Part shown: one piece after another, positions 27,473-37,237 of the stretch | How positions within the stretch are numbered: the stretch's first letter is position 1 | How the letters are laid out: the number at the start of each line of letters is the position of its first letter | Assembly (NCBI GenBank): GCA_026416815.1 | Contig: JAOAEJ010000041.1 | Coordinates: 23,942-87,941 of the forward strand | Reading direction: 5' to 3' | Source of the DNA: Clostridia bacterium | GTDB lineage: Bacteria; Bacillota; Clostridia; Acetivibrionales; DSM-2933 | Length of the DNA: 64,000 bases | Translations under genes and position numbers: made by a program | The notes under the pieces: generated by a model | The model's database searches: none | What the model was told of the DNA's origin: nothing | What the model saw: the letters and a program-made list of their open reading frames with translations, nothing else

Positions 27473-29359
27473 ATGAGTCGTGAATCAGGAAGTATTTCTA
27501 TTAATACTGAAAATATTTTTCCAATAATTAAAAAGTGGTTGTATTCCGAGAAGGACATTTTCATTCGCGAATTGGTTTCCAACTCAAGCGATGCTATAAG
27601 CAAACTCAAAAAGCTGGCAGCAATCGGCGAAGCTAATATAAGCGGTGAAACCAAATACTCCATAAAAGTAATTGTGGATAAAGAAAATAAAACTATCAAG
27701 GTTATCGATAATGGTATCGGTATGACCGGGGATGAGGTAAAAAAATATATCAACCAGATAGCCTTCTCCGGCGCGAAGGATTTCCTTGAAAAGTATAAGG
27801 ACAAAGCTGACGAAGGGCAGATTATAGGGCACTTCGGATTGGGCTTTTATTCAGCCTTCATGGTAGCTGAAAAGGTACAGATTGATACACTGTCATTTCA
27901 ACAGGGAGCTCAGGCAGTAAGATGGATAAGTACCGGAGGTACGGAATTTGAAATGGAGGATTCCGACCGTGCAGAAAGAGGTACATCCATAACTCTGTTT
28001 ATGGCGGAAGACAGCCACGAATTCCTTGATGAATTTAAAATGCGTGAAATTCTTAAAAAATATTTCTCCTTCTTACCCTTTGAACTTTACCTTGAAGATG
28101 CAAATGCTAAAAAGGATGATAAAGAGGGTGCTGAAGATCCAAAACCTCTTAACAACACAAATCCTCTATGGCTAAAAAATCCAAAGGACTGTACCGATGA
28201 GGAATATAAAGAATTTTACAGAAATGTATTCTTTGACTTCAATGAGCCTTTATTCTGGATACACTTGAACATGGACTATCCGTTTAATGTGAAGGGTATA
28301 CTGTACTTCCCGAAACTGAAGCATGAATTCGAAACCATGGAAGGCCAGATCAAACTGTTCTACAACCAGGTTTTCGTTGCCGACAACATAAAAGAAGTTA
28401 TACCCGAGTTCCTTATGCTGTTAAAGGGTGTTCTTGATTGTCCCGATTTGCCGTTGAACGTATCAAGAAGCTTTCTGCAGAATGACGGGTATGTAAATAA
28501 GATTTCAAGCCACATAACAAAGAAGGTAGCGGACAAGCTTACTTCAATCTTTGAGAATGAAAGAGAAAGCTACAACAAATACTGGGACGATATCAACCCG
28601 TTTGTTAAGTACGGCTGCATACGCGAGCAGAAGTTCTATGATAGAGTAAAGGATATAGTTATATACAAAACAACCAACGGTGACTATGTAACTTTGAAGG
28701 ATTATCTGGAGCGTAACAAATCAAAGCACGAAAACAAGGTGTTCTATGTAAACAACGAAAAGCAGCAAGCTCAGTATATAAAGATGTTCAGAGAACATGA
28801 CATGGAAGCTATAATACTTGCCTCAATGATTGATAACCATTTTATGCAGTTCCTTGAATCAAAGGAAACTGAAGTGAAGTTCCAGAGGATTGACTCAGAC
28901 ATCTCAGATAGCATGAAGGAAACTGATGAGGCAAAGGATGAAGCAGCGGATAAGGAAATTCAGGAGAAGCTTGAGAAGCTGTTTAAAGAAGCGTTAGGAA
29001 ACGATAAGCTTAAGGTACAGGTGGAAAGCTTGAAGGCAGCGGCTATTCCCGGTATGATTCTCCTTTCGGAGCACTCAAGAAGAATGCAGGAAATGAGCAA
29101 GATGTTCGGTGGTGGAATGGACATGGCTCATATGTTCCCGAGTGAAGAAACCCTTGTGGTAAATAAGAAAAACAATTTGATACAGACAGTGCTCAAACTG
29201 AAAGACAAGGAAGACAAAATCGATGATATGAAGCTCATTTGCGAGCAGATATATGACCTCGCTATGATGAGCCATAAGCAGCTTGAAGCTGAAGCAATGA
29301 CAAAGTTTATTGAAAGAAGTAACCTGATTTTAGCCAAATTGGCTGTAATAGGCGCATAA
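27473..29359 (+). CDS. htpG: HtpG, Hsp90 chaperone
   Basis: 628 residues, full-length bacterial Hsp90. The N-terminal GHKL ATPase is marked by FIRELVSNSSDAISKLKKL, VIDNGIGMT and GHFGLGFYSAFMVA (ATP lid). The middle domain has FNEPLFWIH and the catalytic-loop Arg in PLNVSRSFLQND. The C-terminal dimerisation domain runs from about 500. A Met-rich loop (RRMQEMSKMFGGGMDMAHMF) is near residue 530-550. It assists folding and stability of client proteins in the cytoplasm. Control by HrcA through CIRCE is predicted from the upstream site. This differs from Bacillus subtilis, where htpG is not under CIRCE control. Confidence 0.97.
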   Translation: MSRESGSISINTENIFPIIKKWLYSEKDIFIRELVSNSSDAISKLKKLAAIGEANISGETKYSIKVIVDKENKTIKVIDNGIGMTGDEVKKYINQIAFSGAKDFLEKYKDKADEGQIIGHFGLGFYSAFMVAEKVQIDTLSFQQGAQAVRWISTGGTEFEMEDSDRAERGTSITLFMAEDSHEFLDEFKMREILKKYFSFLPFELYLEDANAKKDDKEGAEDPKPLNNTNPLWLKNPKDCTDEEYKEFYRNVFFDFNEPLFWIHLNMDYPFNVKGILYFPKLKHEFETMEGQIKLFYNQVFVADNIKEVIPEFLMLLKGVLDCPDLPLNVSRSFLQNDGYVNKISSHITKKVADKLTSIFENERESYNKYWDDINPFVKYGCIREQKFYDRVKDIVIYKTTNGDYVTLKDYLERNKSKHENKVFYVNNEKQQAQYIKMFREHDMEAIILASMIDNHFMQFLESKETEVKFQRIDSDISDSMKETDEAKDEAADKEIQEKLEKLFKEALGNDKLKVQVESLKAAAIPGMILLSEHSRRMQEMSKMFGGGMDMAHMFPSEETLVVNKKNNLIQTVLKLKDKEDKIDDMKLICEQIYDLAMMSHKQLEAEAMTKFIERSNLILAKLAVIGA

Positions 29360-29361
29360 AT

Positions 29362-29396
29362 AAAACAGGGATGGTGCAAAAACCATCCCTGTTTTT
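29362..29396 (+). terminator. terminator of htpG, intron target
   Basis: 14-bp arms AAAACAGGGATGGT and ACCATCCCTGTTTT with a short loop and T5. The group II intron begins at the next base. Confidence 0.93.
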
Positions 29397-31297
29397 GTGC
29401 GCCCAGCATGGGCGTTCTCTAGTCGGTGAAAGTCCGACACGGGGGTTGATAGTGCCAACCGTTAGCTTAAGACAAGGGTGTCCATCGTGAGGTGGAATCT
29501 AAAGGAAGTCGGCGGCAAAGTTCCGGTCTGACGAACAGAAACTACATATAAGGCATATGCTTGTGGGTGAGTTTGCGAAACAAAACGAAGCCCTAAACTA
29601 TCCGAAACAGGCGGTGTAAATGTAGCAGATATATGGAACGAAAGAGAGCGTTCTTACCTGGGGAGGTCTGACGGACGTGAGGAAATGAACTTTGAATCAC
29701 GGTTGAAACAAGATTTATCGTGAGAAGTCAGCAGAGGTCATAGTACCGAGCCAGTTCATGAATGGCAAGGGAAGGACTGAACAGTAGGAGGTTTGTGAAA
29801 TTTGAAGGATACGAGGAAACGCAGTGAAAACAGACAACTTCATAGAGAAGGTTACCTACAGGAGGATAGAGTGGAACTTGAAAGTAATGTAGGAGCGTTT
29901 AGCATTTCTTCCATGTCAGAAAAGGAAGCAAACGATGGAAATAGATATGCCAATAGGTTGCTTGAGGAAATTCTTGACCGAGACAATATGAATAAAGCAT
30001 ATAAACGTGTTAAGTCAAACAAAGGAAAACATGGAATTGACGGAATGAAGGTGGATGAACTTCTGCCTTTCCTAAAAGCAAATGGAGACCGAATCAAGCA
30101 AGCCATAATGGAAGGGAGATATAATCCCAAGCCTGTCAGAAGGGTAGAGATACCCAAACCTGATGGGGGAGTAAGGTTATTGGGAATACCTACAGTGCTT
30201 GATAGAGTAATACAACAAGCTGTTGCACAGGTCTTGGCTCCAATTTATGAGAGGGAATTTTCAGAACTCAGTTATGGGTTTAGACCCAAAAGGAATGCAC
30301 ACCAAGCTGTAATGAAATGCAAGGAATATATAGAGGCAGGCTATAAATGGGTTGTAGATATTGACCTTGCAAAGTATTTCGATACAGTGAATCATGACAA
30401 GCTTATGAGTATTTTATCAAGAACTATAAAAGATAGCAGAGTATTATCCTTAATAAGGAAATACCTGCAGTCAGGAGTTATGCTTAACGGTGTGGTCATA
30501 GAAACGGAAGAGGGAACGCCTCAAGGAGGAAACCTATCTCCGCTTCTTAGTAATATAATGCTGAATGAACTGGATAAGGAACTGACCAAAAGAGGACTAA
30601 GGTTCTGCCGTTATGCCGATGACGCTAATATTTATGTCAGAAGCAGGAAGGCAGCAGAAAGAGTAATGGCAAATATCACAAGGTTTATTGAGAGAGAACT
30701 TAAGCTTAAAGTCAATAAGGAAAAGAGTGCTGTGGGCAGACCTTGGAATTTAAAATTTCTTGGGTTTACCTTCTACCATGTAAAAGGTGAGGTAAGAATC
30801 AGAGTACACCCAAAGCCTGTAAAGAAATTCAAGGAGAAGTTGAAGGAAATAACAGGCAGAAGTAGGGCGAAAAGCGTGAATGAAATAATACTCAAACTTA
30901 AGCAATCCATAACTGGGTGGGTAAACTATTTCAAGATTGCTGACATGGTAGGACTTCTGAAAGAATTGGATGAGTGGCTTAGAAGAAGGATAAGGATGTG
31001 TTACTGGAAACGCTGGAAGAAAATCAAAACGAAGCACGACAATCTTGTCAAGCTTGGAATGGGCGAATACAAGGCGTGGGAATATGCGAACACAAGAAAA
31101 GGCTACTGGAGAATTTCCAATAGCCCTATACTTGCAAGAGCCTTAACCAACGAAAAACTCAAGAAACAAGGTTTTCCAACAATGACTGAAATATATCTTA
31201 GAGTACGTTAATTCTTATTGAACCGCGGTATACCGAACGGTATGTACCGTGGTGTGAGAGGTCGGTAGCTGAAATAATCAGCTACCTCCTACTCGAT
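29397..31297 (+). mobile_element. group II intron, complete
   Basis: The 5' end GTGCGCCCAGCATGGGCG is a standard bacterial group II start, followed by structured domain I sequence and an intron-encoded protein in domain IV. Domain V-like sequence (GAACCGCGGTATACC... through GTACCGTGGT) lies at about 31219-31254, and a domain VI hairpin (GGTAGCTGA/TCAGCTACC) with a nearby unpaired A precedes the 3' end CTACTCGAT. The insertion is directly after the htpG terminator T-tract, the site choice known for class C introns. The protein has no HNH endonuclease domain, which fits. The intron appears intact. The 3' boundary may be off by a base or two. Confidence 0.9.
29802..31211 (+). CDS. ltrA: group II intron reverse transcriptase/maturase
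   Basis: 469 residues with a TTG start, ten bases after TAGGAGG. The reverse transcriptase blocks are all present: GVRLLGIPTVLDRVIQQAVAQVL, ELSYGFRPKRNAHQAV, WVVDIDLAKYFDTVNH, GTPQGGNLSPLLSNIMLNELD, the catalytic YADD at 271-274, and LKVNKEKSAVGRPWNLKFLGF. The maturase (X) domain follows with ITGWVNYFKIADM and WLRRRIRMCYWKRWKK. No HNH endonuclease follows, so mobility would use a nicked or single-stranded target. The protein splices its own intron RNA and copies it into DNA. Confidence 0.96.
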   Translation: MKDTRKRSENRQLHREGYLQEDRVELESNVGAFSISSMSEKEANDGNRYANRLLEEILDRDNMNKAYKRVKSNKGKHGIDGMKVDELLPFLKANGDRIKQAIMEGRYNPKPVRRVEIPKPDGGVRLLGIPTVLDRVIQQAVAQVLAPIYEREFSELSYGFRPKRNAHQAVMKCKEYIEAGYKWVVDIDLAKYFDTVNHDKLMSILSRTIKDSRVLSLIRKYLQSGVMLNGVVIETEEGTPQGGNLSPLLSNIMLNELDKELTKRGLRFCRYADDANIYVRSRKAAERVMANITRFIERELKLKVNKEKSAVGRPWNLKFLGFTFYHVKGEVRIRVHPKPVKKFKEKLKEITGRSRAKSVNEIILKLKQSITGWVNYFKIADMVGLLKELDEWLRRRIRMCYWKRWKKIKTKHDNLVKLGMGEYKAWEYANTRKGYWRISNSPILARALTNEKLKKQGFPTMTEIYLRVR

Positions 31298-32961
31298 TAC
31301 TCTTCTTTACTCTTATCGTTATCCCTGATTTCAACCCTTCTTATCTTACCGCTTATAGTCTTTGGCAGCTCTGTGACAAATTCTATTATCCTTGGATACT
31401 TATAGGGAGCAGTTACCTTTTTCACGTGTTCCTGCAATTCGATAACCAGGTTATCGCTTGCAGTATAGTTTTTAGCTAAAACTACGGTTGCCTTTACTAT
31501 TTGGCCTCTATCGGGGTCAGGTACGGCTGTTATTGCACACTCAAGGACTGCCGGGTGTTCCAGTAGTGCGCTTTCTACTTCAAAAGGTCCTATTCTGTAG
31601 CCCGAACTCTTTATTACATCATCCGCTCTGCCCACAAACCAGTAGTAGCCATCTTCATCACGCCAAGCCATATCCCCGGTATAGTACACACCATCATGCC
31701 AAACTTTCTGTGTAAGCCTTTCATCACGGTAGTACCCGCCGAACATTCCCACAGGCTTTCTTTTATCGGTACGTATGGCAATCTGGCCTTCTTCTCCAAC
31801 CTCGCAGGAGTTGCCATCCTCATTGAGCAGGTCTATATTATATCCCGGTGCCGGTTTACCCATTGAACCAGGCTTAGGTTCCATCCACGGGAAGGTACCT
31901 AGGGTAACGGTACACTCGGTCTGACCGTATCCTTCCATAAGTTTAAGGTCTGTAGCCTTCAGGAATTGGTTATATACCTCAGGATTCAGAGGCTCACCTG
32001 CAATAGCACAATATTTTAATTTGCTAAAATCATATTTTGAGAGGTCTTCTTTTATAAAGAACCTGTATACTGTAGGCGGAGCACAAAAGCTGGTTACTCC
32101 ATGCTTTGTAATTACACTGAGCATGTCTTTTGGTACAAACTTATTGTAATCATAGACAAATACTGCAGCTCCGCAAATCCACTGACCATATATTTTTCCC
32201 CACACAGCTTTCGCCCAGCCGGTGTCGGCAACAGTGAGGTGCAGACCGCCGTCCTGCACATTTTGCCAGTACTTTGCAGTAAGGATATGACCTAAAGGAT
32301 ATGTAAAGTCGTGTCTTACCATCTTAGGCATTCCGGTTGTACCCGAAGTGAAGTATAAAAGTAGTATATCATCATTGGTAGAAGCTTCATCCCCCGTAGG
32401 TCTTGTAAAATCTTCGGGAGCATTTTGGAGCTCGGAATTGAAGTCATACCAGCCATCCTTAGAACCGCCCACCAGAGCCTTAACCTTAAGGGACGGAGAG
32501 CTTGCCATCGACTCTTCAACGTGTTGTATAACTTCCTCTTCAGCAACGCAAACAATCATCTTTATATCGGCTGCGTTGTTTCTATAAACTATATCCTTTG
32601 TAGTTAGAAGGTGAGTTGCAGGTATGCAAATGGCTCCAAGCTTATGTAGGGCAAGTATGGAAAACCAGAACTCATAACGCCTTTTCAGCACAAGCATTAC
32701 CGGGTCACCTCTTTTAATACCTACAGAACGGAAAAAATTTGCAGCCTTATCGCTATAACGCTTCAAATCTCCAAAGGTAAAGGCAGCCTCATCACCATTC
32801 TCGTCACACCATACGATAGCCGTTTTATCCGGTGTGTTTTTTGCTATTTCATCTACAATATCATAAGCAAAATTAAAGTTTTCAGGAACATTTATTTTAA
32901 AATTTTGTACAAAATCTTCATAGGAGTTAAAATCAACCTGTGATACGTATCTTTCCAACAT
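31297..32961 (-). CDS. AMP-forming acyl-CoA synthetase, medium-chain type
   Basis: 554 residues. It is an ANL-superfamily enzyme that activates a carboxylate with ATP and CoA. Motifs are [17 protein letters not shown] (P-loop-like A3), [19 protein letters not shown] (A5), [38 protein letters not shown] (A7-A8 hinge) and [14 protein letters not shown] with the catalytic Lys (A10). The overall pattern is closest to medium-chain or aromatic acyl-CoA synthetases rather than acetate-specific Acs. It lies 38 bp downstream of an XRE-cupin regulator gene with AGGAGG before the ATG, so the two are co-transcribed. Its TAA stop abuts the 3' end of the group II intron. Confidence 0.88.
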   Translation of the reverse strand: MLERYVSQVDFNSYEDFVQNFKINVPENFNFAYDIVDEIAKNTPDKTAIVWCDENGDEAAFTFGDLKRYSDKAANFFRSVGIKRGDPVMLVLKRRYEFWFSILALHKLGAICIPATHLLTTKDIVYRNNAADIKMIVCVAEEEVIQHVEESMASSPSLKVKALVGGSKDGWYDFNSELQNAPEDFTRPTGDEASTNDDILLLYFTSGTTGMPKMVRHDFTYPLGHILTAKYWQNVQDGGLHLTVADTGWAKAVWGKIYGQWICGAAVFVYDYNKFVPKDMLSVITKHGVTSFCAPPTVYRFFIKEDLSKYDFSKLKYCAIAGEPLNPEVYNQFLKATDLKLMEGYGQTECTVTLGTFPWMEPKPGSMGKPAPGYNIDLLNEDGNSCEVGEEGQIAIRTDKRKPVGMFGGYYRDERLTQKVWHDGVYYTGDMAWRDEDGYYWFVGRADDVIKSSGYRIGPFEVESALLEHPAVLECAITAVPDPDRGQIVKATVVLAKNYTASDNLVIELQEHVKKVTAPYKYPRIIEFVTELPKTISGKIRRVEIRDNDKSKEE

Positions 32962-32999
32962 TAAAATAATACCTCCTGCATATATTTAAAGGTTTTTTA

Positions 33000-33551
33000 T
33001 TAACATATTATCGCAAGGAATTTAGCGGGTTTGCCGTCCATAGCCTTCATACCGTGGTTTGCACTTGAATCGAAAAACAACGAATCACCTTCAGTGAGGA
33101 TAATCTCAGCTCCGTTGATAATGACCTTTAAAGTGCCTTCAAGTACGTAATTAAATTCCTGACCCGGATGGGAGTTATAGTGAACCTCTGTATTATCGTC
33201 AGGCTCAACAGCAACAAGGAATGGTTCAGCCTTTTTATGAACAAAGTTATAGGCAAGGCTTTGGTATTTGTACTGCTTTCTTCTCTCCACGCTTACACGT
33301 TTATCTTTTCTTACCAAGGAATAGGTATGAAGCCTTGGTCCCTCGCCGGTTAATATTGCGGAAAGCTCAACATTGAATTTGGTTGCAATTTCATAAAGAA
33401 GGCCTACAGGGATATCAACATTACCGCTCTCATATTCTTCGTAGGTTTCTTTAGAAAGCTTAAACTCCATAGCCAAAGTTTCAATGGAAACTCCTGAGAT
33501 TTCTCTTAATTCCCTTATTCTTGCCGCTATCTGCTTGATTTGTTCGGACAT
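33000..33551 (-). CDS. XRE-type regulator with C-terminal cupin
   Basis: 183 residues. Residues about 5-60 are a helix-turn-helix of the XRE class (IAARIRELREISGVSIETLAMEFKLSKETYEEYESG). Residues about 105-183 form a cupin barrel with VHYNSHPGQEFNYVLEGTLKVIINGAEIILTEGDSLFFDSSANHGMKA, which usually binds a small ligand. Such proteins commonly control a nearby metabolic gene, here the acyl-CoA synthetase 38 bp downstream. The ligand may be a fatty or organic acid, which is inference. A MITE-like element (copy B) lies just upstream of the start. Confidence 0.87.
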   Translation of the reverse strand: MSEQIKQIAARIRELREISGVSIETLAMEFKLSKETYEEYESGNVDIPVGLLYEIATKFNVELSAILTGEGPRLHTYSLVRKDKRVSVERRKQYKYQSLAYNFVHKKAEPFLVAVEPDDNTEVHYNSHPGQEFNYVLEGTLKVIINGAEIILTEGDSLFFDSSANHGMKAMDGKPAKFLAIIC

Positions 33552-33582
33552 AAAACCATCCTTTCATAAAAAAATTTGGATG

Positions 33583-33706
33583 TATATAAATTGCAAAAAG
33601 AGTCTACAACCAAGTTCTCCCTAAATCTTTTTTGCAATTTGTTACCTTAAGTTATATTGCGATAATCAAATTTTTCCTTGGAATATCATTATCGCAACTT
33701 ATGTAG
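33583..33706. repeat. MITE-like repeat, copy B
   Basis: This is the inverted copy of the element at 21592-21715, about 93% identical over 124 bp by eye. It keeps the TATATAAATTGCAA left end; its right end CGCAACTTATGTAG has drifted. It occupies the promoter region of the XRE-cupin gene. Confidence 0.85.
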
Positions 33707-34094
33707 ATTCAAAACAAGTTTTTCCATCATTTATTTTAAAAGTAAATATAGACAGAGTTTGTAATAAATTAGGAAAAGCTTTTTGATAATTATAATATCA
33801 TAGCCACAGCATGAAAGTAAAGGGATAGTGTGCCACGCAAATCTGCATGGTCAAAGGGATTTGTTATCTACAATTGTTACAGAATTATAGTAAAAAAAGA
33901 CAAAATATTGATAAAACTTTGCAGTTATGATATTATTTTATACATATGTTTATACAACTTATGCGCAAATTTAGCTTAATTATAGTAGAGATAATTCTGA
34001 TTTTACAAATTTATGATTATTTTCATTGTTAATGTTCAATTGAGCTATAGAAGTAACTTAGTGGTAGTGTCAAATCATAAAAGGGGGATACTTC
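33707..34094. other. AT-rich intergenic region upstream of the chemotaxis gene
   Basis: 388 bp without coding pattern. A possible promoter, TTGATA (33908-33913) and TATTAT (33931-33936) with 17-bp spacing, faces the chemotaxis gene but lies about 160 bp before it. Confidence 0.45.
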
Positions 34095-36131
34095 ATGTCA
34101 ATCCTAAAAAAAATGTCGCTAATGATCCTTTTACTTGTATTACTGCCTACATTAATCATTGTAGCATTTACGTACATTAATGTATCGCAAAAGATTCTTA
34201 ATCAAACCAAGGGAGAGATGCTTACATTGGCGGGCAGTGGCGTAAATACAGCGTCTTCTCTTATAGAAAAGGAATTGGGATTTGTTAGTGCGTTATCCAG
34301 CCAAAGAGCAATGAAAGAGTACCTTATAAGCATTCAAGCAGGAATAGAAAATGACGATACCAAGAAGCAGTTGGATGGGGTAAACCAAAGATTGGATGAA
34401 TATGTAAAGAAGGTTGGAAACTCCGAACAGGTCTTTTTGGTCAATGATAAGGGCATAATAGTTGCTGACAGTGACAGAAAGCTTATAGGATTAGATATCA
34501 ACGACCGTGCTTATGTAAAGTCTACTTTGGCAGATGGTATGCCCAGTGTAAGCGAAACAATTTCATCTAAATCCACAGGAGCAAAGATAATAGTATTTAC
34601 CTACCCTGTAAAGGATGATAAAAAGATTGTAGGTTTTGTAGCCAATGCAATATATATAGATAGTCTTGCAAAGTACCTAAAGGATATGAAGATTGGAAGC
34701 GACAAGCAGAGCTATACTTATATGGTGGATGCTAAGGGCACCATGTTGTTTCATCCTACTAAAGACAAGATAGGTAAGCCCGTTGAAAACGACAAAGTTA
34801 AAGGATTAGTACAAAAGATTGCTGCAGGTGAAAAGGTTGAAGCCAAAGCTGAGGAATATCCCTATAAAGGTAAGGACGTACTTGCAGCATATGGTATTGT
34901 ACCGCAAACCAATTGGATATTGGTCGTCGCTACAGTTAAGGTAAATGTGACTTCTCCTATTAGAGATTTTGCTATTACCATTATCCTTGTAGCTTTAGGT
35001 GCTTCTGTGATTGCAGTGGTAATAGGCATATTGTTCTCAAGAAGTGTAGTTCGACCGATTAAAAAGATAACCGAGATAGTTGACAATACAGCTAATTTTG
35101 ATTTGACCCATGACAAGAGCTATAACCTGGTAAAAAGCAATAGAGATGAAACCGGTGCAATAGCCCGATCGGTATCTTCCATGAGAAAGTCCTTAAGGGA
35201 TATGGTTGCTCTGCTTGCAGAAGCTTCGGAGTCAATTAACAATAATGCACAAAAGGTTGAACACATGACCGAGCAGTTAAAGGATCAGACTGACGACAAC
35301 CTTGCAACTACAGAAGAATTGTCGGCCGGCATGGAGGAATCAGCTGCAACAACAGAGGAAATAAGCGCTACAGCTCAGAATATAGAACTTGCAGTCAACT
35401 CAATTGCTACTACAGCTCAGGAGGGAGCCCTTGCTGCAAGTGAAGTAAGCAAGAGGGCGAATAGTCTTAAGGAAAGTGCAGTGGCTGCAACACAGAACGC
35501 AAACAACATGTACAATAATGTAAAGCATCAAATGCAATCTGCTATAGAAAAATCCAGAGCAGTTTCACAAATCGGGTTGCTTGCCCAAGCAATACTACAG
35601 ATTACCGAGCAGACCAATTTGCTTGCTTTAAATGCAGCAATAGAGGCGGCAAGAGCAGGAGAGGCAGGAAAAGGCTTTGCTGTGGTGGCCGAGGAGATAA
35701 GGAAGCTCGCAGAGCAGTCATCTAAGACTGCTGTTGATATAAAAAATATTGTTAAAGTTATAAATGAGTCGGTTACAAATCTGTCTGACAGCTCCAGCAC
35801 AATGCTGAATTTTTTAGACAAGGAAGTTTTAGAGGATTACCAGAAGCTTATAAAAACCGGTGAGCAGTATTATAGCGACGCAGAGTTATTCAACAATATG
35901 ATGGCGGAATTCAGTAGAACTGCGAAAGAACTGGATGAATCTATTTCGTCTATAGTATCTGCCATAAATCAGGTAAGCGAGACAGTAAATGAGGGTGCAA
36001 AAGGGGTAGAGGATATATCGGAGAAAACTGCTGCTACAGTAGAGAGAATGAATGAGGTTCAGCAAAGCACCGAGGATAATATCAAGAGTGCAGAAAAGCT
36101 TGGACAGCTGATAGCTAAATTTAAATTATAG
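34095..36131 (+). CDS. methyl-accepting chemotaxis protein
   Basis: 678 residues. A transmembrane helix at about 8-30, an extracellular double-Cache-like sensor (about 35-285, with [28 protein letters not shown]), a second helix at about 293-317, a HAMP domain ([15 protein letters not shown]) and a long cytoplasmic coiled coil. The signalling tip [37 protein letters not shown] is canonical and would contact CheA and CheW. The ATG follows AAAGGGGGATACTTC. Cache sensors usually read small organic molecules. The ligand is not predictable here. It stands alone, far from any chemotaxis operon in this window. Confidence 0.95.
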   Translation: MSILKKMSLMILLLVLLPTLIIVAFTYINVSQKILNQTKGEMLTLAGSGVNTASSLIEKELGFVSALSSQRAMKEYLISIQAGIENDDTKKQLDGVNQRLDEYVKKVGNSEQVFLVNDKGIIVADSDRKLIGLDINDRAYVKSTLADGMPSVSETISSKSTGAKIIVFTYPVKDDKKIVGFVANAIYIDSLAKYLKDMKIGSDKQSYTYMVDAKGTMLFHPTKDKIGKPVENDKVKGLVQKIAAGEKVEAKAEEYPYKGKDVLAAYGIVPQTNWILVVATVKVNVTSPIRDFAITIILVALGASVIAVVIGILFSRSVVRPIKKITEIVDNTANFDLTHDKSYNLVKSNRDETGAIARSVSSMRKSLRDMVALLAEASESINNNAQKVEHMTEQLKDQTDDNLATTEELSAGMEESAATTEEISATAQNIELAVNSIATTAQEGALAASEVSKRANSLKESAVAATQNANNMYNNVKHQMQSAIEKSRAVSQIGLLAQAILQITEQTNLLALNAAIEAARAGEAGKGFAVVAEEIRKLAEQSSKTAVDIKNIVKVINESVTNLSDSSSTMLNFLDKEVLEDYQKLIKTGEQYYSDAELFNNMMAEFSRTAKELDESISSIVSAINQVSETVNEGAKGVEDISEKTAATVERMNEVQQSTEDNIKSAEKLGQLIAKFKL

Positions 36132-36142
36132 AACAATAATTC

Positions 36143-36183
36143 AAAAGGAACAGCTCGTTACCAAATAACAAGCTGTTCCTTTT
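36143..36183. terminator. bidirectional terminator
   Basis: 13-bp perfect arms AAAAGGAACAGCT and AGCTGTTCCTTTT give T-rich ends on both strands. It is shared by the chemotaxis gene and the convergent LysR gene. Confidence 0.85.
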
Positions 36184-36192
36184 GTGTATAAG

Positions 36193-37089
36193 TCAACTAT
36201 TATAAACAAGTGGCTTTATACACTTAATAAACTCCATGGAAGCTCGTGAGGCAGGGACATTCCTCATAGTAATAATACCTAGCTTTCGTTCGGGAAGTTT
36301 TTCAATAGTTTCGACCTCAAACAGATCATTCTTCATAATTGCGTCTTCAGCACTTTCCTTCAATACATGAGATATACCAAGGCCTATTTTTGCGAACTCT
36401 ACCAACAAGTCTATACTGCCTAGCTCTACCTCCGGGGTTATTTCAATACCTGACTGCCTGAAAAAGCTGTCTATAATTTGGCGTGTAGCGCTTTTCTTTT
36501 CAAGCATAAGAAGCGGATAGGAACCAAGCTCACTAAGTGTGACTTTTTTTCCCTTAAGCTCCGAAAAATTATTAGAAGCTACAAAAATATCTTTTACTGT
36601 AATAAAGTCTTCAACCTCAAAGTTTTTATCATGCATCGGCAGAGTAGTAATTCCAAAATCAATAAGCCCATTTTTGAGGATTTCCAATATCTGCGATGAG
36701 GTCCGGTTTATAACCTGTATTTTTATGTTGGGGTATACATGATAAAACCTTTGTATATAAGGAATGAGGTAATATTTGCATATAGTATCGCCCACTCCTA
36801 TCCTCACCTCGCCGGAATCCAAGCTCTGCATTTCAAAAATTTTGTTTTCCGCTGTCTTGATAAAGTTATAAGCCTGCTCAATATGCTTAAAGAGCAACGT
36901 ACCTTCCGGTGTCAGCTTCAAATTCCGCGTCTTACGGAAAAATAGCTGAACTCCCATTTTATCCTCCAGCTTTTTTACAGATTGGCTTACCGCAGATTGG
37001 GAAACGAAAAGCTTTTCCGCAGCATCGGAGAAGTTTTCATGTTTTGCCGCAAAGTAAAAAAATCTATACAATTCAAAATTTATATCCAT
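36193..37089 (-). CDS. LysR-family transcription regulator
   Basis: 298 residues. The N-terminal winged helix is FYFAAKHENFSDAAEKLFVSQSAVSQSVKKLEDKMGVQLFFRKTRNLKLTPEG (about 9-62). The C-terminal periplasmic-binding-like effector domain starts at about 90 (GEVRIGVGDTICKYYLIPYI). It is divergent from purL with 148 bp between the starts, the usual LysR geometry for controlling a neighbour. CysL/CysB-like or purine-related roles are both possible. The 21-bp palindrome in the shared region could be its site, although LysR sites usually have a T-N11-A core. Confidence 0.92.
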   Translation of the reverse strand: MDINFELYRFFYFAAKHENFSDAAEKLFVSQSAVSQSVKKLEDKMGVQLFFRKTRNLKLTPEGTLLFKHIEQAYNFIKTAENKIFEMQSLDSGEVRIGVGDTICKYYLIPYIQRFYHVYPNIKIQVINRTSSQILEILKNGLIDFGITTLPMHDKNFEVEDFITVKDIFVASNNFSELKGKKVTLSELGSYPLLMLEKKSATRQIIDSFFRQSGIEITPEVELGSIDLLVEFAKIGLGISHVLKESAEDAIMKNDLFEVETIEKLPERKLGIITMRNVPASRASMEFIKCIKPLVYNS

Positions 37090-37179
37090 AAGTACCTCTT
37101 ATACTAAATATTAAAATTATTAATTTTACTTATTAATTATACCATATTATAATAAGGTTATATAAATGAGAATCCTATA

Positions 37180-37200
37180 GATAGTTTACCGTAAACTATC
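37180..37200. promoter_or_regulatory. 21-bp palindrome, copy 2, upstream of purL
   Basis: Arms GATAGTTTAC and GTAAACTATC around a C, identical to those at 24318-24338. It ends 37 bp before the purL ATG, a position suited to an operator. No purine riboswitch was found here. Confidence 0.6.
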
Positions 37201-37237
37201 CTTACACAATACAATCTTTTTATAAGGGGTAAAAGAT

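Noticed and set aside
37090..37237. Purine or other riboswitch in front of purL
   Set aside because: Only 148 bp separate purL and the divergent LysR gene, and none of the conserved purine aptamer loops is visible.
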